DNA of 64,000 nucleotides. Source: Mycobacteriaceae bacterium. Lineage in GTDB: Bacteria; Pseudomonadota; Gammaproteobacteria; Burkholderiales; Burkholderiaceae_D. Positions within the stretch are counted from its first letter, which is position 1, and each line of letters begins with the position of its first letter. Positions 16,603 through 25,936 of the stretch are shown here, piece after piece. A program made the translations under genes and the position numbers. The stretch covers positions 1 to 64,000 of the forward strand of contig CAJCHO010000001.1 of the NCBI GenBank assembly GCA_903970145.1. Reading direction: 5' to 3'. Below the pieces are notes generated by a model that did no database searches, was not told the DNA's origin, and saw only the letters and a list, made by a program, of their open reading frames with translations.

Positions 16603-17415
16603 ATGTCCGAGGTGCTGAAGTCACTGCAGCTGCAAATGGCGCACGCCATCCGCGCCGGCGGCGAAGCCGGCAAACTATTAACCGCGCGTCGCGACGGCGG
16701 TCCGGCGCGCCTGGAAATCTATCGGGCGGCTTATGGCGCGCGCCTGACCGAAGCGCTGCGCGACAATTTCCCGATCCTGGCACGCGTGCTTGGTGACGAC
16801 TCCTTCGATGAACTGGCACGCGCCTATATCGACGCCGAGCCCTCCCGTCAGGCTTCGATTCGCTGGTTTGGCGCTTCATTGCCGTCTTTTATGCGTGCTG
16901 AGCCTGACCTCGCGGGGCATGCTGCGCTCATCGACCTCGCGCGCATGGAGTGGGCACTCGGTACGACTTTTGACGCACCCGATGCACCAGGCTTGCAGGT
17001 CGAGCACCTCGGGGCGCTGGCAGGCGAAGACTGGCCGGGACTGCGTTTTGACATGCATCCGAGCGTGCAGATGCTCGAGCTGGAATGGGCGGTCGAGCCG
17101 ATCTGGCGTACCCTTTCCCTGGGCGAAGACAGCGAACTGCCGCCTCCAGAGCCGCTCCCCCATGCTCTCTTGGTCTGGCGTCCGCGGCTTGAGACCCTCT
17201 GGCGCTCCCTCGATGCCGAGGAGGCGACGCTCCTGGCTGCTTGCGTCAATCGATGCTCGTTCGCCCAGTTGTGCGAACTCGCCGCACAGTCTGCACAAGA
17301 CCCCGCAGCGTGCGCGGCCGGGCATCTGCGCGCCTGGGTCGAGGCAGGGCTTCTCGGCAACTTCGTCACCGAGACCGGTCAGAGGGCGTTTACACCGGCG
17401 CTCGAGCCTTCCTGA
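16603..17415 (+). CDS. bufC: BufC/HvfC-type partner of the bufferin maturase (DUF2063)
   Basis: 270 residues from ATG 16603, four bases after bufB. The N-terminal 95 residues (RLEIYRAAYGARLTEALRDN, FPILARVLGDDSF, ...) match the DUF2063 domain, which contacts the MNIO enzyme and delivers the precursor. The C-terminal half contains an acidic, Pro-rich linker and LVWRPRLETLWRSLDAEEATLLAA with a terminal helical region. Together bufA-B-C make a minimal bufferin cassette; the DoxX-type bufD often seen is not adjacent. Confidence 0.85.
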   Translation: MSEVLKSLQLQMAHAIRAGGEAGKLLTARRDGGPARLEIYRAAYGARLTEALRDNFPILARVLGDDSFDELARAYIDAEPSRQASIRWFGASLPSFMRAEPDLAGHAALIDLARMEWALGTTFDAPDAPGLQVEHLGALAGEDWPGLRFDMHPSVQMLELEWAVEPIWRTLSLGEDSELPPPEPLPHALLVWRPRLETLWRSLDAEEATLLAACVNRCSFAQLCELAAQSAQDPAACAAGHLRAWVEAGLLGNFVTETGQRAFTPALEPS

Positions 17416-17499
17416 GACTCGCGGGCAAGCAGTTGTGCCGCGCTCTGCGGGAAGCGATAATCGCACGATCCACCACGATGCTGCGGGCTCATAGGAATC

Positions 17500-17859
17500 A
17501 TGAATCCTGCCGACCTGTTTCGTCACGAGGAAGACCTCGTTAGGCTCGCGCCAGGCGAGCAGCTTTTTCACGAGGGCGACGACGCAGAAAACATGTACGT
17601 GCTGCTCGATGGCGTGGTCGAGATTACGGTGCGCGATCACCTCCTCGAAACCGCCCATGCCGGCGCACTGCTTGGTGAGATGGCGCTGATCGATCACTCG
17701 CCGCGCTCGGCCACGGCCATCGCGCAAACCAGCTGCAGTCTTGCCAAGATTGACGCGCGACGTTTTGATTTCCTCGTCGCCCAGACTCCTCACTTCGCGC
17801 GTCACGTGATGCACGTCATGGCGCAACGGCTGCGCCAGCGCGACCTGCTTTTGCGCTAG
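17500..17859 (+). CDS. Single-domain cyclic-nucleotide-binding protein
   Basis: 119 residues, ATG 17500 with an AGGA upstream. Almost the whole protein is one cNMP-binding beta-roll: LAPGEQLFHEGDDAENMYVLLDG, then the phosphate-binding cassette LGEMALIDHSPRSATA with the conserved Glu and Arg kept, so it can probably bind cAMP or cGMP. There is no DNA-binding or output domain. It follows bufC by 84 bp in the same direction and could be co-transcribed. How it would transmit a signal is unknown. Confidence 0.8.
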   Translation: MNPADLFRHEEDLVRLAPGEQLFHEGDDAENMYVLLDGVVEITVRDHLLETAHAGALLGEMALIDHSPRSATAIAQTSCSLAKIDARRFDFLVAQTPHFARHVMHVMAQRLRQRDLLLR

Positions 17860-18320
17860 CGCTAAGCATTCACGCAGCTCCGCACGGACCTAAAGTCGTT
17901 TCATAGATATAAATCGCAAGTAATTGTATTATTTACGTTTATATGTCACAAGAACTGGCCATGATTGCGCCGCCATCGGCCGAAATCGTGCCGCTGGCGC
18001 GCACCAGCCAGCCGGGCTTGGGGGCGCCACTTCTGAAGCCCGACCCGACGTCCTAACGACAGACTTAGGACATGACGCGCGCGTCGTTAGCGCCGTGACT
18101 TTCATCACTGCCCGCCTCTCCAGACTGCGATTCATTGGACGGGAAGCGACATTCAGCGCGTGCCAAGCTCACTATTAAGCGAATCTCTATTGCCAAATGT
18201 CACAGGGCACCATTAGTCTTGAATGCTGCGGTTAACGCGCGCTCGAATCCGGCATTTGCCGCGAGCGCGTGGGCACGGGACGGCTCAGCCCCCGGTCCTA
18301 ACCGGCCCAGGGAGGGCTCA
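17860..18320. other. Long upstream region of the heme autotransporter operon
   Basis: 461 bp. The first part (about 17890-17950) is notably AT-rich, suited to promoters. An inverted repeat CTAACGAC (18053-18060) / GTCGTTAG (18083-18090) lies in the middle. From 18135 the autotransporter frame is open but has no ATG until 18321. No clear -35/-10 pair or FNR/ArcA site was identified. Confidence 0.35.
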
Positions 18321-21300
18321 ATGCAGGATGTTCGCGGGGTGCAGGCCTGGTTTCACCCGGGCGAATTGCTAGTCGGGGCATGTGACGCCTTCACCGGCTT
18401 GGTAAAGCCTCGCCTTGTTGCGTTCGTGTTTACCGTCCTTGGGCTCGCGCTGCTCGCCGCGCCCCCCGCCCAGGCGCAGCTCGCCCCGACCGGAACCGGC
18501 GCAACCATCTGGAGTAGCGTCTGCTCGGCCTGCCACACAGGTCCCGGCACCTCGGGTAGTGGCAACTCGGACGCTGCCAATTATCCCTACCTGCCTTACG
18601 AAGCTGCGACCAGCGGTCTTGATGGCAGCTGCGGTGGCGGAATGTGCAGCGGCGCCCCTTACGCCACGCTCGTCACCGACTCCAACGCTGCGCAGAATCG
18701 CGTCGATGTCACTTACTACATAGCGAACTATACCGATCCGTCGGTCGGCACTGTTCCTGCTCAGAGCACGGCCTACAACACGGCCAAGACGATCGACATC
18801 ACTGCCTACGTGTCGGGCTGGCGCGCCGCCAATGCTTCCAGTTCCGGAACACAACCACCCACCAGCGGCGGCACCACCCTTGGCAGCATCGCCTATGGCT
18901 CAACCGACAACGGCAACGTCGCGAGCTTCAGTCTTGCTTCGAGCTCGGGTCTGGGCACGGTCAGCGGCATTCACGCCGATCCGCAGGCCGACAGTTATTA
19001 CTTTACCTATACGCCCTACGCCACCACCTCGTCACAGACTGACAACCTGAGCTTCTCGATAGTCGGGGTAAACGGCACCACGGTGAGCCTGTCGGTATCG
19101 ATCGCCGTCGGCGCGGCCCCAGCGCCAACGGTCAACGACGCCTCCTTTACTGCGACCTACGAAGGCCTGAACCAGCCGTTCACGGTGGGAGTTGGAGCCG
19201 GCCAGCCGATCGTCGGGGTCGCCACGGGGCTGGCTTTCCCCAATGGCAAGACGACCGCCGAGGGCGGGACCATTACCTATACCTCCGGATTCGGATTTAC
19301 CTACAGTGCGCCACACAACAAGGGCCTGACCGATAGCATCACCTATTCGGCGACTTACGCCGGGGGCACCGTCTCGCCCTACAAGACCATCACCTTCAAC
19401 ATCACCAACCCCGGTGCACCGGTCGCAACCAATCCGACCGTAGGCGCGGTTGCCTATGGTTCCAGCTCCAACACCTTCTCGATCACCGGTGCCTTCAATG
19501 CGAGCCCGGTTGTGGATAGCTATGCGCTGGTCAGCACCACGACCAGCAATGGTGGAACGGTCAGCCTGACCGGGACCACGGTGACCTATACGCCGGCGAG
19601 CACGTTTACGGGTAACGACACCTTCCAGATCACAGGGTCGAACGCCGCCGGGACCAATAACACCAATAGCACCGTGACGGTTCCGGTCAATACACCCAAT
19701 CCACCAACGCTCGCCAACGGCAACAACCCGACATTGAGTCTGGCCGGGACGTTTAATGAGATCGGACTGGCACCGACCGCGACCCAGCTGACTACGGTGA
19801 CGTCCGCCTTTAGTGGCGTCATCAGCAATCTCACCCTTGTCGCGGCACTGCCAGCGCAGTACGGCACGCTCGTGCCCAACGGCAATACCGCATTTACCTA
19901 TACGGCGGCGTCGGGTTACTCGGGCAGCTTCACCTTCCAGGTGACCGCATCCAATACCTATCACCCGGGAACGCAGTCGCCAGCAGCGACGATCAAGATA
20001 ACGGTCACCCTGCCCGCGGCGCCAGTTGCCAACAGTCCGGCTCCGATTGCCGTGACCTACGTGACGGCCCAGCAGATAAACCTGGCGGCGATCCCGGGCG
20101 CGATCACGGGGGGCCCTCTGAACGTCAGCAATCCGCTCGCGATCTCCACCGCTCCGCTGCATGGCACTGCCACCGTAAGTGGCACGACCGTGACCTACAC
20201 GCCCAATGCACTGTTCTACAACCAGTCCGACAGTTTTTATTACACCGTGATTGGACCGGGTAGCAGCGGCACTCCTTCGGCACCGGCCAAGGTAACCCTG
20301 AATGTTGGTTCGCCCCCTCCGCCGACAGCGCAGCCGCAGTCGGCCGCCGTGACCTATGACGTCGCGAAGGTCATCAATCTGGCAAGCGCCGTGGCAGGAG
20401 TTACAACCGGTATAGCGATTTCGACGGCACCCACCCACGGCACGGCCACCGTATCCGGCTACAACGTCAACTACACGCCGGCGGCGAGCTATCTCGGCAC
20501 GGACAGCTTCTACTACACCGCGACCGGTCCTGACGCCAGTTCCGCGCCGGCACTGGTATCGATTACGGTGACAGCGCTGCCAACGGTAGCGCCACCGGTC
20601 GTGATCTCGGTGCCGCTCAATGTGGCTACCAGTTTCAATCTTGCCAACTACATCGCCGGATCGGGAATCAGCGGCGCCCAGATCGTCGCGCCACCTACGC
20701 ATGGCAGCGCAACGGTCGCCGGGACGCTTGTGACCTATACGCCCAACAACAATTACTTTGGTCAGGACACGCTGACCTATCGTGCCTTTGGCGCCGGCGG
20801 CACCGCCACCGGGGTGATCACCCTGACCATAGTTGGCCGGCCGGATCCGTCCAAGGACGCCGATGTCCAGGCACTGGTCACCGCGCAGGCTGCGACGGCA
20901 CGCCACTTCACCGAGATCCAGATCGGCAACTTTGACGCGCATCTGGAGACCCTGCATCGCCACTCGTCAAGCCCTGATCAGACCGGGGCTAGCACCGGTA
21001 CCCAGACCGGCCAGACGCCGCCTGCAAATCCCGGTGGCAATCGCAGCGCAGGCACGTCATCGGGCCAGTACCTGGCCTCGCTTGCAAGCGATAGCGCGCC
21101 AACGATGGGCACCACGGCTCCCCAGACAAGCTTCGTGACCCCGACAGCTGCCGACCCATTTGCCCTTGCTGCGCCAGTCGCGGCCTTCGCCCCTGGCTCG
21201 ACGCCGGGATCGCCGGCCAGCATGGCGGGCTGGCAACCGACTGCGGCCATCCCGACACTCGGCGCGGGCGCCATCAACTCGGTCAATATTTCGTCGCTGG

Positions 21301-23012
21301 CCGATGGCGTAATCGGACCAACCGGCACCCGCTTCTCATTCTGGGCCGATGGCGTCATCAACTTTGGCAATCTTGAGACCGGCCTAAACGGTGGTGGCAC
21401 GCAATTCAACACCGAGGGCTTGAGCGTGGGCGCCGATTACCGCGTGGATCGCGATCTGGTGGTCGGCGCTGGCGTCGGATACGGGCACGACAAGACCTAC
21501 CTTGGCACCGATGGCAGCATCTCCAAGGGTGATGGAACCGTCATAGTGGCCTACGCGAGCTACTCGCCCTCGCGCGACTTTTATCTGGACGGCATGCTTG
21601 GCCTTGGCAATCTGAGTTTCGACTCCAAGCGCTATGTCGAGCCGCTGAACGAATTTGCCAACGGCGCGCGCTCCGGCGACCAGTATTTCTTCTCGCTGAC
21701 CGGCGGCTATGATTTCCATGACGCTGACCTGCATATTTCGCCCTACGCGCGCCTGTCGGTGTCGTCCGATCAGCTCCATCAGTTCAGCGAAACCGGCGCC
21801 GCCCAGTATGACCTGACCTACCAGAGCGAGAGCATTCCATCGACCGACGGCGCTCTGGGCGTCAAGATCCAGGAGCAGCACGCGACCGACACCGGCAGCA
21901 TCAATCCCTTCGTGCGCCTCGAAGCCCAGCATAGCTTTGCCGGACAGCCGAACTCCGATGTCTCCTACTCCGACCTGGTTGGCGGCCTGACCTATGCCGT
22001 GAATTCGACGGCGGTCGTGCGCAATTCCTATATGGCTGCCATCGGCGTAGACGTCTTCTCTAGACATGGCATGACGTTTGGCATCGACTACGAAGTCGTG
22101 CGCGCGCCCGGCGCCGAAAACAGTCAGCTGCTGCGATTCAAGTTCAGCCAGGAGTTGGACGAGGGGCTCGCGCCAGTGTTGCTCTTGCCCGACTGGGCCT
22201 TCAACCGCCCCACCGGCTTTACCGCCGACATGGGTTACAACTACGACACCAATGTCTCGCGCAACGACGGCGCCGACAAGCTGGCCGATTCTTCGATCAA
22301 CTTCGATCTGAGTCGCCCGACCCCGATCGAGATCCAGGATACCTTGCGCGCCATCGTCACACCCTTCGTGGGCGGCGAGAAATTCCATACCTATGATGGT
22401 CTCGATCAGTTCGACTACGGCGTGCGCAGTGAACTGCAGTACCGTCCGTCGGGCGAGTATTTCTCGCCCACCCTGGCGCTGTTTGCCAAGGTCTACGGTC
22501 AGGACTACAGCGATGAGGACAGGCGTGGTTGGCGCACCGTACTCGGTGTGTCGGCGCGCGAAGAGCTCACCGATCGCATCAGCCTGTTTGGCGCCCTCAC
22601 CTACGACGATCGCCAAGCGCGCAATGCCGTCTTCACCAGCTATGCCGATTCGGCGCGCGTAAATCTGGACTACGCGCTCAGCCAGAAGAGCACCCTCTAT
22701 CTGACGGGCGAATATCGCTACGGCGATATTGTTTCAAGCGGCGCGCCGGATCTGGGCGACCTTGATGTTGCCAAGGACAGCACTGTCGATAACGCCCTGA
22801 GCACCATTGGCAATACGCGCGTTGCCTATCGCTTTAAGGGGAACACCTATCTGACGACGCTGGGCTACAACCTCGCCCTGGGCGAGCGCGACTCGCTCGA
22901 TCTGTCGTGGCGCTATGCGCAGTCCGCGCCGCTGCACCAGCCGGTCGTCACCGGTGAGGTCATTCGTTACTTCGACAACCAGTTCAGCCTCGTCTATCTG
23001 GTTCGGTTCTAA
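18321..23012 (+). CDS. Heme-c / Ig-like-repeat autotransporter with two C-terminal barrels
   Basis: 1563 residues from ATG 18321 (GGGAGGG upstream); TTG 18399 is an alternative. Order: long N-terminal extension and signal peptide (cleavage near residue 53, AQA), a c-type heme site WSSVCSACHTGP (C68, C71, H72), then from about 170 to 840 some seven Ig/cadherin-like repeats with recurring HGTATVSGTTVTYTP-type strands. A helical linker (QALVTAQAATARHFTEIQ, about 850-880) follows, then a low-complexity stretch. An autotransporter barrel (about 1000-1283, FSFWADGVINFGN to LRFKFSQELD) is followed by a second barrel-like region (1284-1563, GFTADMGYNYDTNVSRND to the terminal FSLVYLVRF). In autotransporters the passenger faces outside, so the heme would sit at the tip of an extracellular rod. 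It is co-transcribed with a heme lipoprotein gene 11 bases downstream. Redox function is inferred. Confidence 0.8.
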   Translation: MQDVRGVQAWFHPGELLVGACDAFTGLVKPRLVAFVFTVLGLALLAAPPAQAQLAPTGTGATIWSSVCSACHTGPGTSGSGNSDAANYPYLPYEAATSGLDGSCGGGMCSGAPYATLVTDSNAAQNRVDVTYYIANYTDPSVGTVPAQSTAYNTAKTIDITAYVSGWRAANASSSGTQPPTSGGTTLGSIAYGSTDNGNVASFSLASSSGLGTVSGIHADPQADSYYFTYTPYATTSSQTDNLSFSIVGVNGTTVSLSVSIAVGAAPAPTVNDASFTATYEGLNQPFTVGVGAGQPIVGVATGLAFPNGKTTAEGGTITYTSGFGFTYSAPHNKGLTDSITYSATYAGGTVSPYKTITFNITNPGAPVATNPTVGAVAYGSSSNTFSITGAFNASPVVDSYALVSTTTSNGGTVSLTGTTVTYTPASTFTGNDTFQITGSNAAGTNNTNSTVTVPVNTPNPPTLANGNNPTLSLAGTFNEIGLAPTATQLTTVTSAFSGVISNLTLVAALPAQYGTLVPNGNTAFTYTAASGYSGSFTFQVTASNTYHPGTQSPAATIKITVTLPAAPVANSPAPIAVTYVTAQQINLAAIPGAITGGPLNVSNPLAISTAPLHGTATVSGTTVTYTPNALFYNQSDSFYYTVIGPGSSGTPSAPAKVTLNVGSPPPPTAQPQSAAVTYDVAKVINLASAVAGVTTGIAISTAPTHGTATVSGYNVNYTPAASYLGTDSFYYTATGPDASSAPALVSITVTALPTVAPPVVISVPLNVATSFNLANYIAGSGISGAQIVAPPTHGSATVAGTLVTYTPNNNYFGQDTLTYRAFGAGGTATGVITLTIVGRPDPSKDADVQALVTAQAATARHFTEIQIGNFDAHLETLHRHSSSPDQTGASTGTQTGQTPPANPGGNRSAGTSSGQYLASLASDSAPTMGTTAPQTSFVTPTAADPFALAAPVAAFAPGSTPGSPASMAGWQPTAAIPTLGAGAINSVNISSLADGVIGPTGTRFSFWADGVINFGNLETGLNGGGTQFNTEGLSVGADYRVDRDLVVGAGVGYGHDKTYLGTDGSISKGDGTVIVAYASYSPSRDFYLDGMLGLGNLSFDSKRYVEPLNEFANGARSGDQYFFSLTGGYDFHDADLHISPYARLSVSSDQLHQFSETGAAQYDLTYQSESIPSTDGALGVKIQEQHATDTGSINPFVRLEAQHSFAGQPNSDVSYSDLVGGLTYAVNSTAVVRNSYMAAIGVDVFSRHGMTFGIDYEVVRAPGAENSQLLRFKFSQELDEGLAPVLLLPDWAFNRPTGFTADMGYNYDTNVSRNDGADKLADSSINFDLSRPTPIEIQDTLRAIVTPFVGGEKFHTYDGLDQFDYGVRSELQYRPSGEYFSPTLALFAKVYGQDYSDEDRRGWRTVLGVSAREELTDRISLFGALTYDDRQARNAVFTSYADSARVNLDYALSQKSTLYLTGEYRYGDIVSSGAPDLGDLDVAKDSTVDNALSTIGNTRVAYRFKGNTYLTTLGYNLALGERDSLDLSWRYAQSAPLHQPVVTGEVIRYFDNQFSLVYLVRF

Positions 23013-23023
23013 AGGACTTGAAA

Positions 23024-25027
23024 GTGAAACTCGTCGCACTGGCTCGCATCACTCTCGTCTCGTCGCTAGCCGTGCTGCTGGCCGCCTGCGGCGGCGGCGG
23101 AGGCGGATCTGCCAATAACGTGCCCTCGAGCACTGCCGGCAGTACTCCACCTCCGATCCCGGCAGGTCCCAACGAGTTCCTGCTGTTTCCCAACCCCCAG
23201 CTGCAAAATGGGGTCGACCAGACCAATACACTGACTTACGCCCAGGCGTATTACCAGGCGATCGATCCGAACGGCCAGCGTACGACTTTTGAGAACTTCA
23301 AGACCATCAATGGTTTTTATTCGGCCACTCCGCAGACGGTGCTGTTCGACGACACGCACGATCTGGGCTACGGACGTCGCATCACCTTCTGGACCAACGC
23401 GGATGGCAGCTCAGCGGCCTTCGTCGAGAATTATCTGGCCGGCGGTTTCTCGAACTATCAGTCAGGCAATCCGCAAGTGAACCTCGCCGCAGGAGCGATT
23501 CAGGATCCGCGCTGGCTGGTTGAAATCAACGCGATCGAGTATTCGGCTGCGCCCGGATCCGGGCCGAAATTCACTAAGTTCTATGTCTTCGACGCTGCGG
23601 GCAATCAGCAATTCACGGGAACCCTTGACAATCGCGGCCCCAAGTTCATGCCCAGCGTGTGCATCAGCTGCCACGGCGGACGCGGTGATGCCCTGACCCC
23701 GCCAAGCCCGACCACAGGCCTGCCGCTGTTCCCGCTGGTGTATAACTCTGCCACCCAGTTGCGCGGCGATACCGGGGCGCACATGCAACCGGTCGAAGTA
23801 GGCATCCAGGTATTCCAGCCCGACGGACAGACTTACTCGCGCCCACCCCAAGAAGCCGCGCTCAAGGATCTCAACAAGATGGTGTTGTGCAGCTATCCGG
23901 TGTCAACTACGACGGCTGCACTCAACTATCCGGAAGACGCCTGTCGGCGTGTCGCAACCTCCAATGAGTGGCAAGGCGACTCGGCCGGTGATTTCATTCG
24001 CGCCGCCTACGGCGGTCCGGGCCTGCCCAGTGCCACCTGGAACGACACCTATATCTCCGGGGACTATGCCCAGAATGGTCAGGCGAGCCTTTATAGCGGC
24101 GCCATCGTCACAGGCTGCCGGGTGTGTCACAAGCTGCGCGGCACGGGCAACAATTCCGACATCGACTTCGACACCACCGAAAAACTCGGCGGCTATTCGG
24201 ATCGCGTCTACGCCCACGTCTACGACCGTGGCAACATGCCGCTCGCCCTGCTGGTCTATGACAGCTTCTGGAGCAGCACGGGTCCGAGCCAGCTGGCAAA
24301 TTTCATAGGCCCTTACGGCTACAACGCGACGACCTCTGCAGGGGTGCTTACACCTGGTCGCCCGGTTGCTGATCCGGGACCGGATCGCGTCGCGAGCCAG
24401 GGCACGATCACACTGTCGTCAGCCATGAGTCTGTATGCGACGAGCTTTGCCTGGACCATCACCAGCAATCCCGGTAACGCGGCAAGCCTCTCGAACGCCT
24501 CGGCGAGCGGCTCGACCATCAGTTTCACCTCGACCGCGAATGGCGACTATAGCGTGCAGCTGGTGGCCAGTAGCGGTGGCGTAGAGAGCGCCCCGGCCAC
24601 CTTAAAGATCCATGTCGACAATACGATCACGCCGGCACCGTCGGCAGTCACCTGGGCCGACGTGAAGAACATTCTGCAGAACAACAGTCCACCCGGAGGA
24701 GCCACTCTGTGCACGACCTGTCACACGCCTGGCACTACGGCCCTCGTGCCACCCATCTTTTACGTGGCAAGTTTCGATCGCAGTGGCACCGGTGTTGCGG
24801 CCACCAATGACTTCTGGCTGTATACGGAGGTAGTCGGTCGGGTCAACTTCACCGATATCATCGCCAGCCCCATCCTGCGCAAACCCTCCGGCCATCACCA
24901 TGGCGGCAATCCCATACCGGGCACCTTCCAGACGGGCTTTGATACCTCGCAGCCGGTCGGTGACCCGGCACGCGCCAACTATGACCAGGTGGTCAGCTGG
25001 ATCCTCAACGGCGCGCCGTATCAATAG
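23024..25027 (+). CDS. Outer-membrane lipoprotein with three c-type heme motifs
   Basis: 667 residues. GTG 23024 is chosen because AAGGA (23012-23016) sits seven bases upstream; TTG 23018 is too close. The signal peptide ends in a lipobox LLAAC followed by a poly-Gly tether. Three CxxCH motifs are seen: VCISCHGG (C213-H217), GCRVCHKL (C365-H369) and LCTTCHTP (C563-H567). Between the second and third lies a PKD/Ig-like domain (about 437-525), and GHHHGGN follows near 625. It starts 11 bases after the heme autotransporter and shares its terminator. Likely a surface or periplasm-facing electron carrier; the partner and acceptor are unknown. Confidence 0.8.
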   Translation: MKLVALARITLVSSLAVLLAACGGGGGGSANNVPSSTAGSTPPPIPAGPNEFLLFPNPQLQNGVDQTNTLTYAQAYYQAIDPNGQRTTFENFKTINGFYSATPQTVLFDDTHDLGYGRRITFWTNADGSSAAFVENYLAGGFSNYQSGNPQVNLAAGAIQDPRWLVEINAIEYSAAPGSGPKFTKFYVFDAAGNQQFTGTLDNRGPKFMPSVCISCHGGRGDALTPPSPTTGLPLFPLVYNSATQLRGDTGAHMQPVEVGIQVFQPDGQTYSRPPQEAALKDLNKMVLCSYPVSTTTAALNYPEDACRRVATSNEWQGDSAGDFIRAAYGGPGLPSATWNDTYISGDYAQNGQASLYSGAIVTGCRVCHKLRGTGNNSDIDFDTTEKLGGYSDRVYAHVYDRGNMPLALLVYDSFWSSTGPSQLANFIGPYGYNATTSAGVLTPGRPVADPGPDRVASQGTITLSSAMSLYATSFAWTITSNPGNAASLSNASASGSTISFTSTANGDYSVQLVASSGGVESAPATLKIHVDNTITPAPSAVTWADVKNILQNNSPPGGATLCTTCHTPGTTALVPPIFYVASFDRSGTGVAATNDFWLYTEVVGRVNFTDIIASPILRKPSGHHHGGNPIPGTFQTGFDTSQPVGDPARANYDQVVSWILNGAPYQ

Positions 25028-25062
25028 CGGCGCGTCGAGTCTGCTAGTCGCGCCGCTTTTTT
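25026..25062 (+). terminator. Rho-independent terminator of the heme operon
   Basis: AGCGGCGCG (25026-25034) pairs perfectly with CGCGCCGCT (25049-25057) and is followed by six T. The stem begins at the stop codon of the heme lipoprotein gene, so the two-gene operon ends here. Confidence 0.85.
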
Positions 25063-25387
25063 CGCGCGCTGGGTTGCGGGATGGCACTCGCAACTTTCAC
25101 ATCCTAGTTGCCACTAAGGGTTCATCCTAGACGGCTCTAAGCAGACTGCAAAACGGCAAAAATCCGTTGTGAATCAAATACAAGCTTGAATTCACGCAGG
25201 CTGTGACTGATACTTGGATCAACTGCGAAGTTGTCGCGCTTTTTGGATAGTCAATAGCCCTTGTGGCTAGCGCGAAGACTCACGGCGTTTTGGTCTCTAG
25301 AATTTCATCGACCAGAGACTGCCCGGCCGCTCTACACGCCGGAAGATACGCCGCCGAATGGTAGGGCCAAGGACTCTGGAGGATTTC
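25063..25387. other. Intergenic region
   Basis: About 325 bp, AT-richer than the flanks. An imperfect inverted repeat GTGAATCAA / TTGAATTCAC spans 25169-25195. It should hold the promoter of the following gene, but no clear consensus was found. Confidence 0.35.
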
Positions 25388-25906
25388 ATGTCCATCACCT
25401 TTGATCAGATGCAGGTGTTCACCAAGACCGATCTCGGGATGCGCACGATTCGCGACAAGGCTATCGAGTTGCCCCGAGCCGCGCGCACCATTCTGCTGCT
25501 GGTCGACGGACGTAGCACCGTCGAGAAGCTGCAGAAGTTCATCGCCGCCACCCGTGCACCGGATAAGACCCTCGAAGAGCTGGAATCGATGGGCCTGATT
25601 ACGAGCGTCATGCAAAAGTCGGCTGCTGCCAATCAAGCCAGTCATGCAGCGCCGGTCGCCGCCGTCGCTGCCCTCGATGTTCCGCTCGATGAGACCGAGC
25701 GCTTTAACTCGCTCTACGAGTTGATGTGTGAAGTGTCGGCAACCTTCCTTGGCTTGCGCGGCTATTTCGTGCAACTCAAGATCGAACGTTGCTCGAACGC
25801 GGCCGAACTGCTTGAACTCAAGCAGGATCTGGTTGAATCGATTGCCAATCGCCACGGCAACGAAGTCGCCAAGGAAATCAACCGCCGCATCAAGGAACTC
25901 GCTTAA
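25388..25906 (+). CDS. Hypothetical protein with winged-helix-like N-terminus
   Basis: 172 residues from ATG 25388, with TGGAGG eight bases upstream; an in-frame start at 25358 is less likely. The N-terminal 80 residues (FTKTDLGMRTIRDKA, ILLLVDGRSTVEKLQKFI, LEELESMGLI) have the pattern of a small winged-helix domain seen in betaproteobacterial hypothetical proteins. After an Ala-rich linker, a helical C-terminal part (ERFNSLYELMCEVSATFLGLRG) contains two cysteines. No membrane segment. Function unknown; possibly signalling or regulatory. Confidence 0.65.
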   Translation: MSITFDQMQVFTKTDLGMRTIRDKAIELPRAARTILLLVDGRSTVEKLQKFIAATRAPDKTLEELESMGLITSVMQKSAAANQASHAAPVAAVAALDVPLDETERFNSLYELMCEVSATFLGLRGYFVQLKIERCSNAAELLELKQDLVESIANRHGNEVAKEINRRIKELA

Positions 25907-25920
25907 TCAGTGCTGCGGCC

Positions 25921-25936
25921 GGGCGCCTTCGCGCCC
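25921..25936 (+). terminator. GC hairpin after the hypothetical gene
   Basis: GGGCGC (25921-25926), loop CTTC, GCGCCC (25931-25936), 15 bases after the stop codon. There is no T-run, so it may be a weak terminator or an mRNA 3'-end stabiliser. Confidence 0.4.

Noticed and set aside
19032-20963. 643-codon minus-strand frame
   Set aside because: Arg/Gly-rich antisense of the Ig-like repeat region; a by-product of codon bias and repeats.
21384-22616. 410-codon minus-strand frame
   Set aside because: Antisense of the autotransporter barrel; no domain signature.
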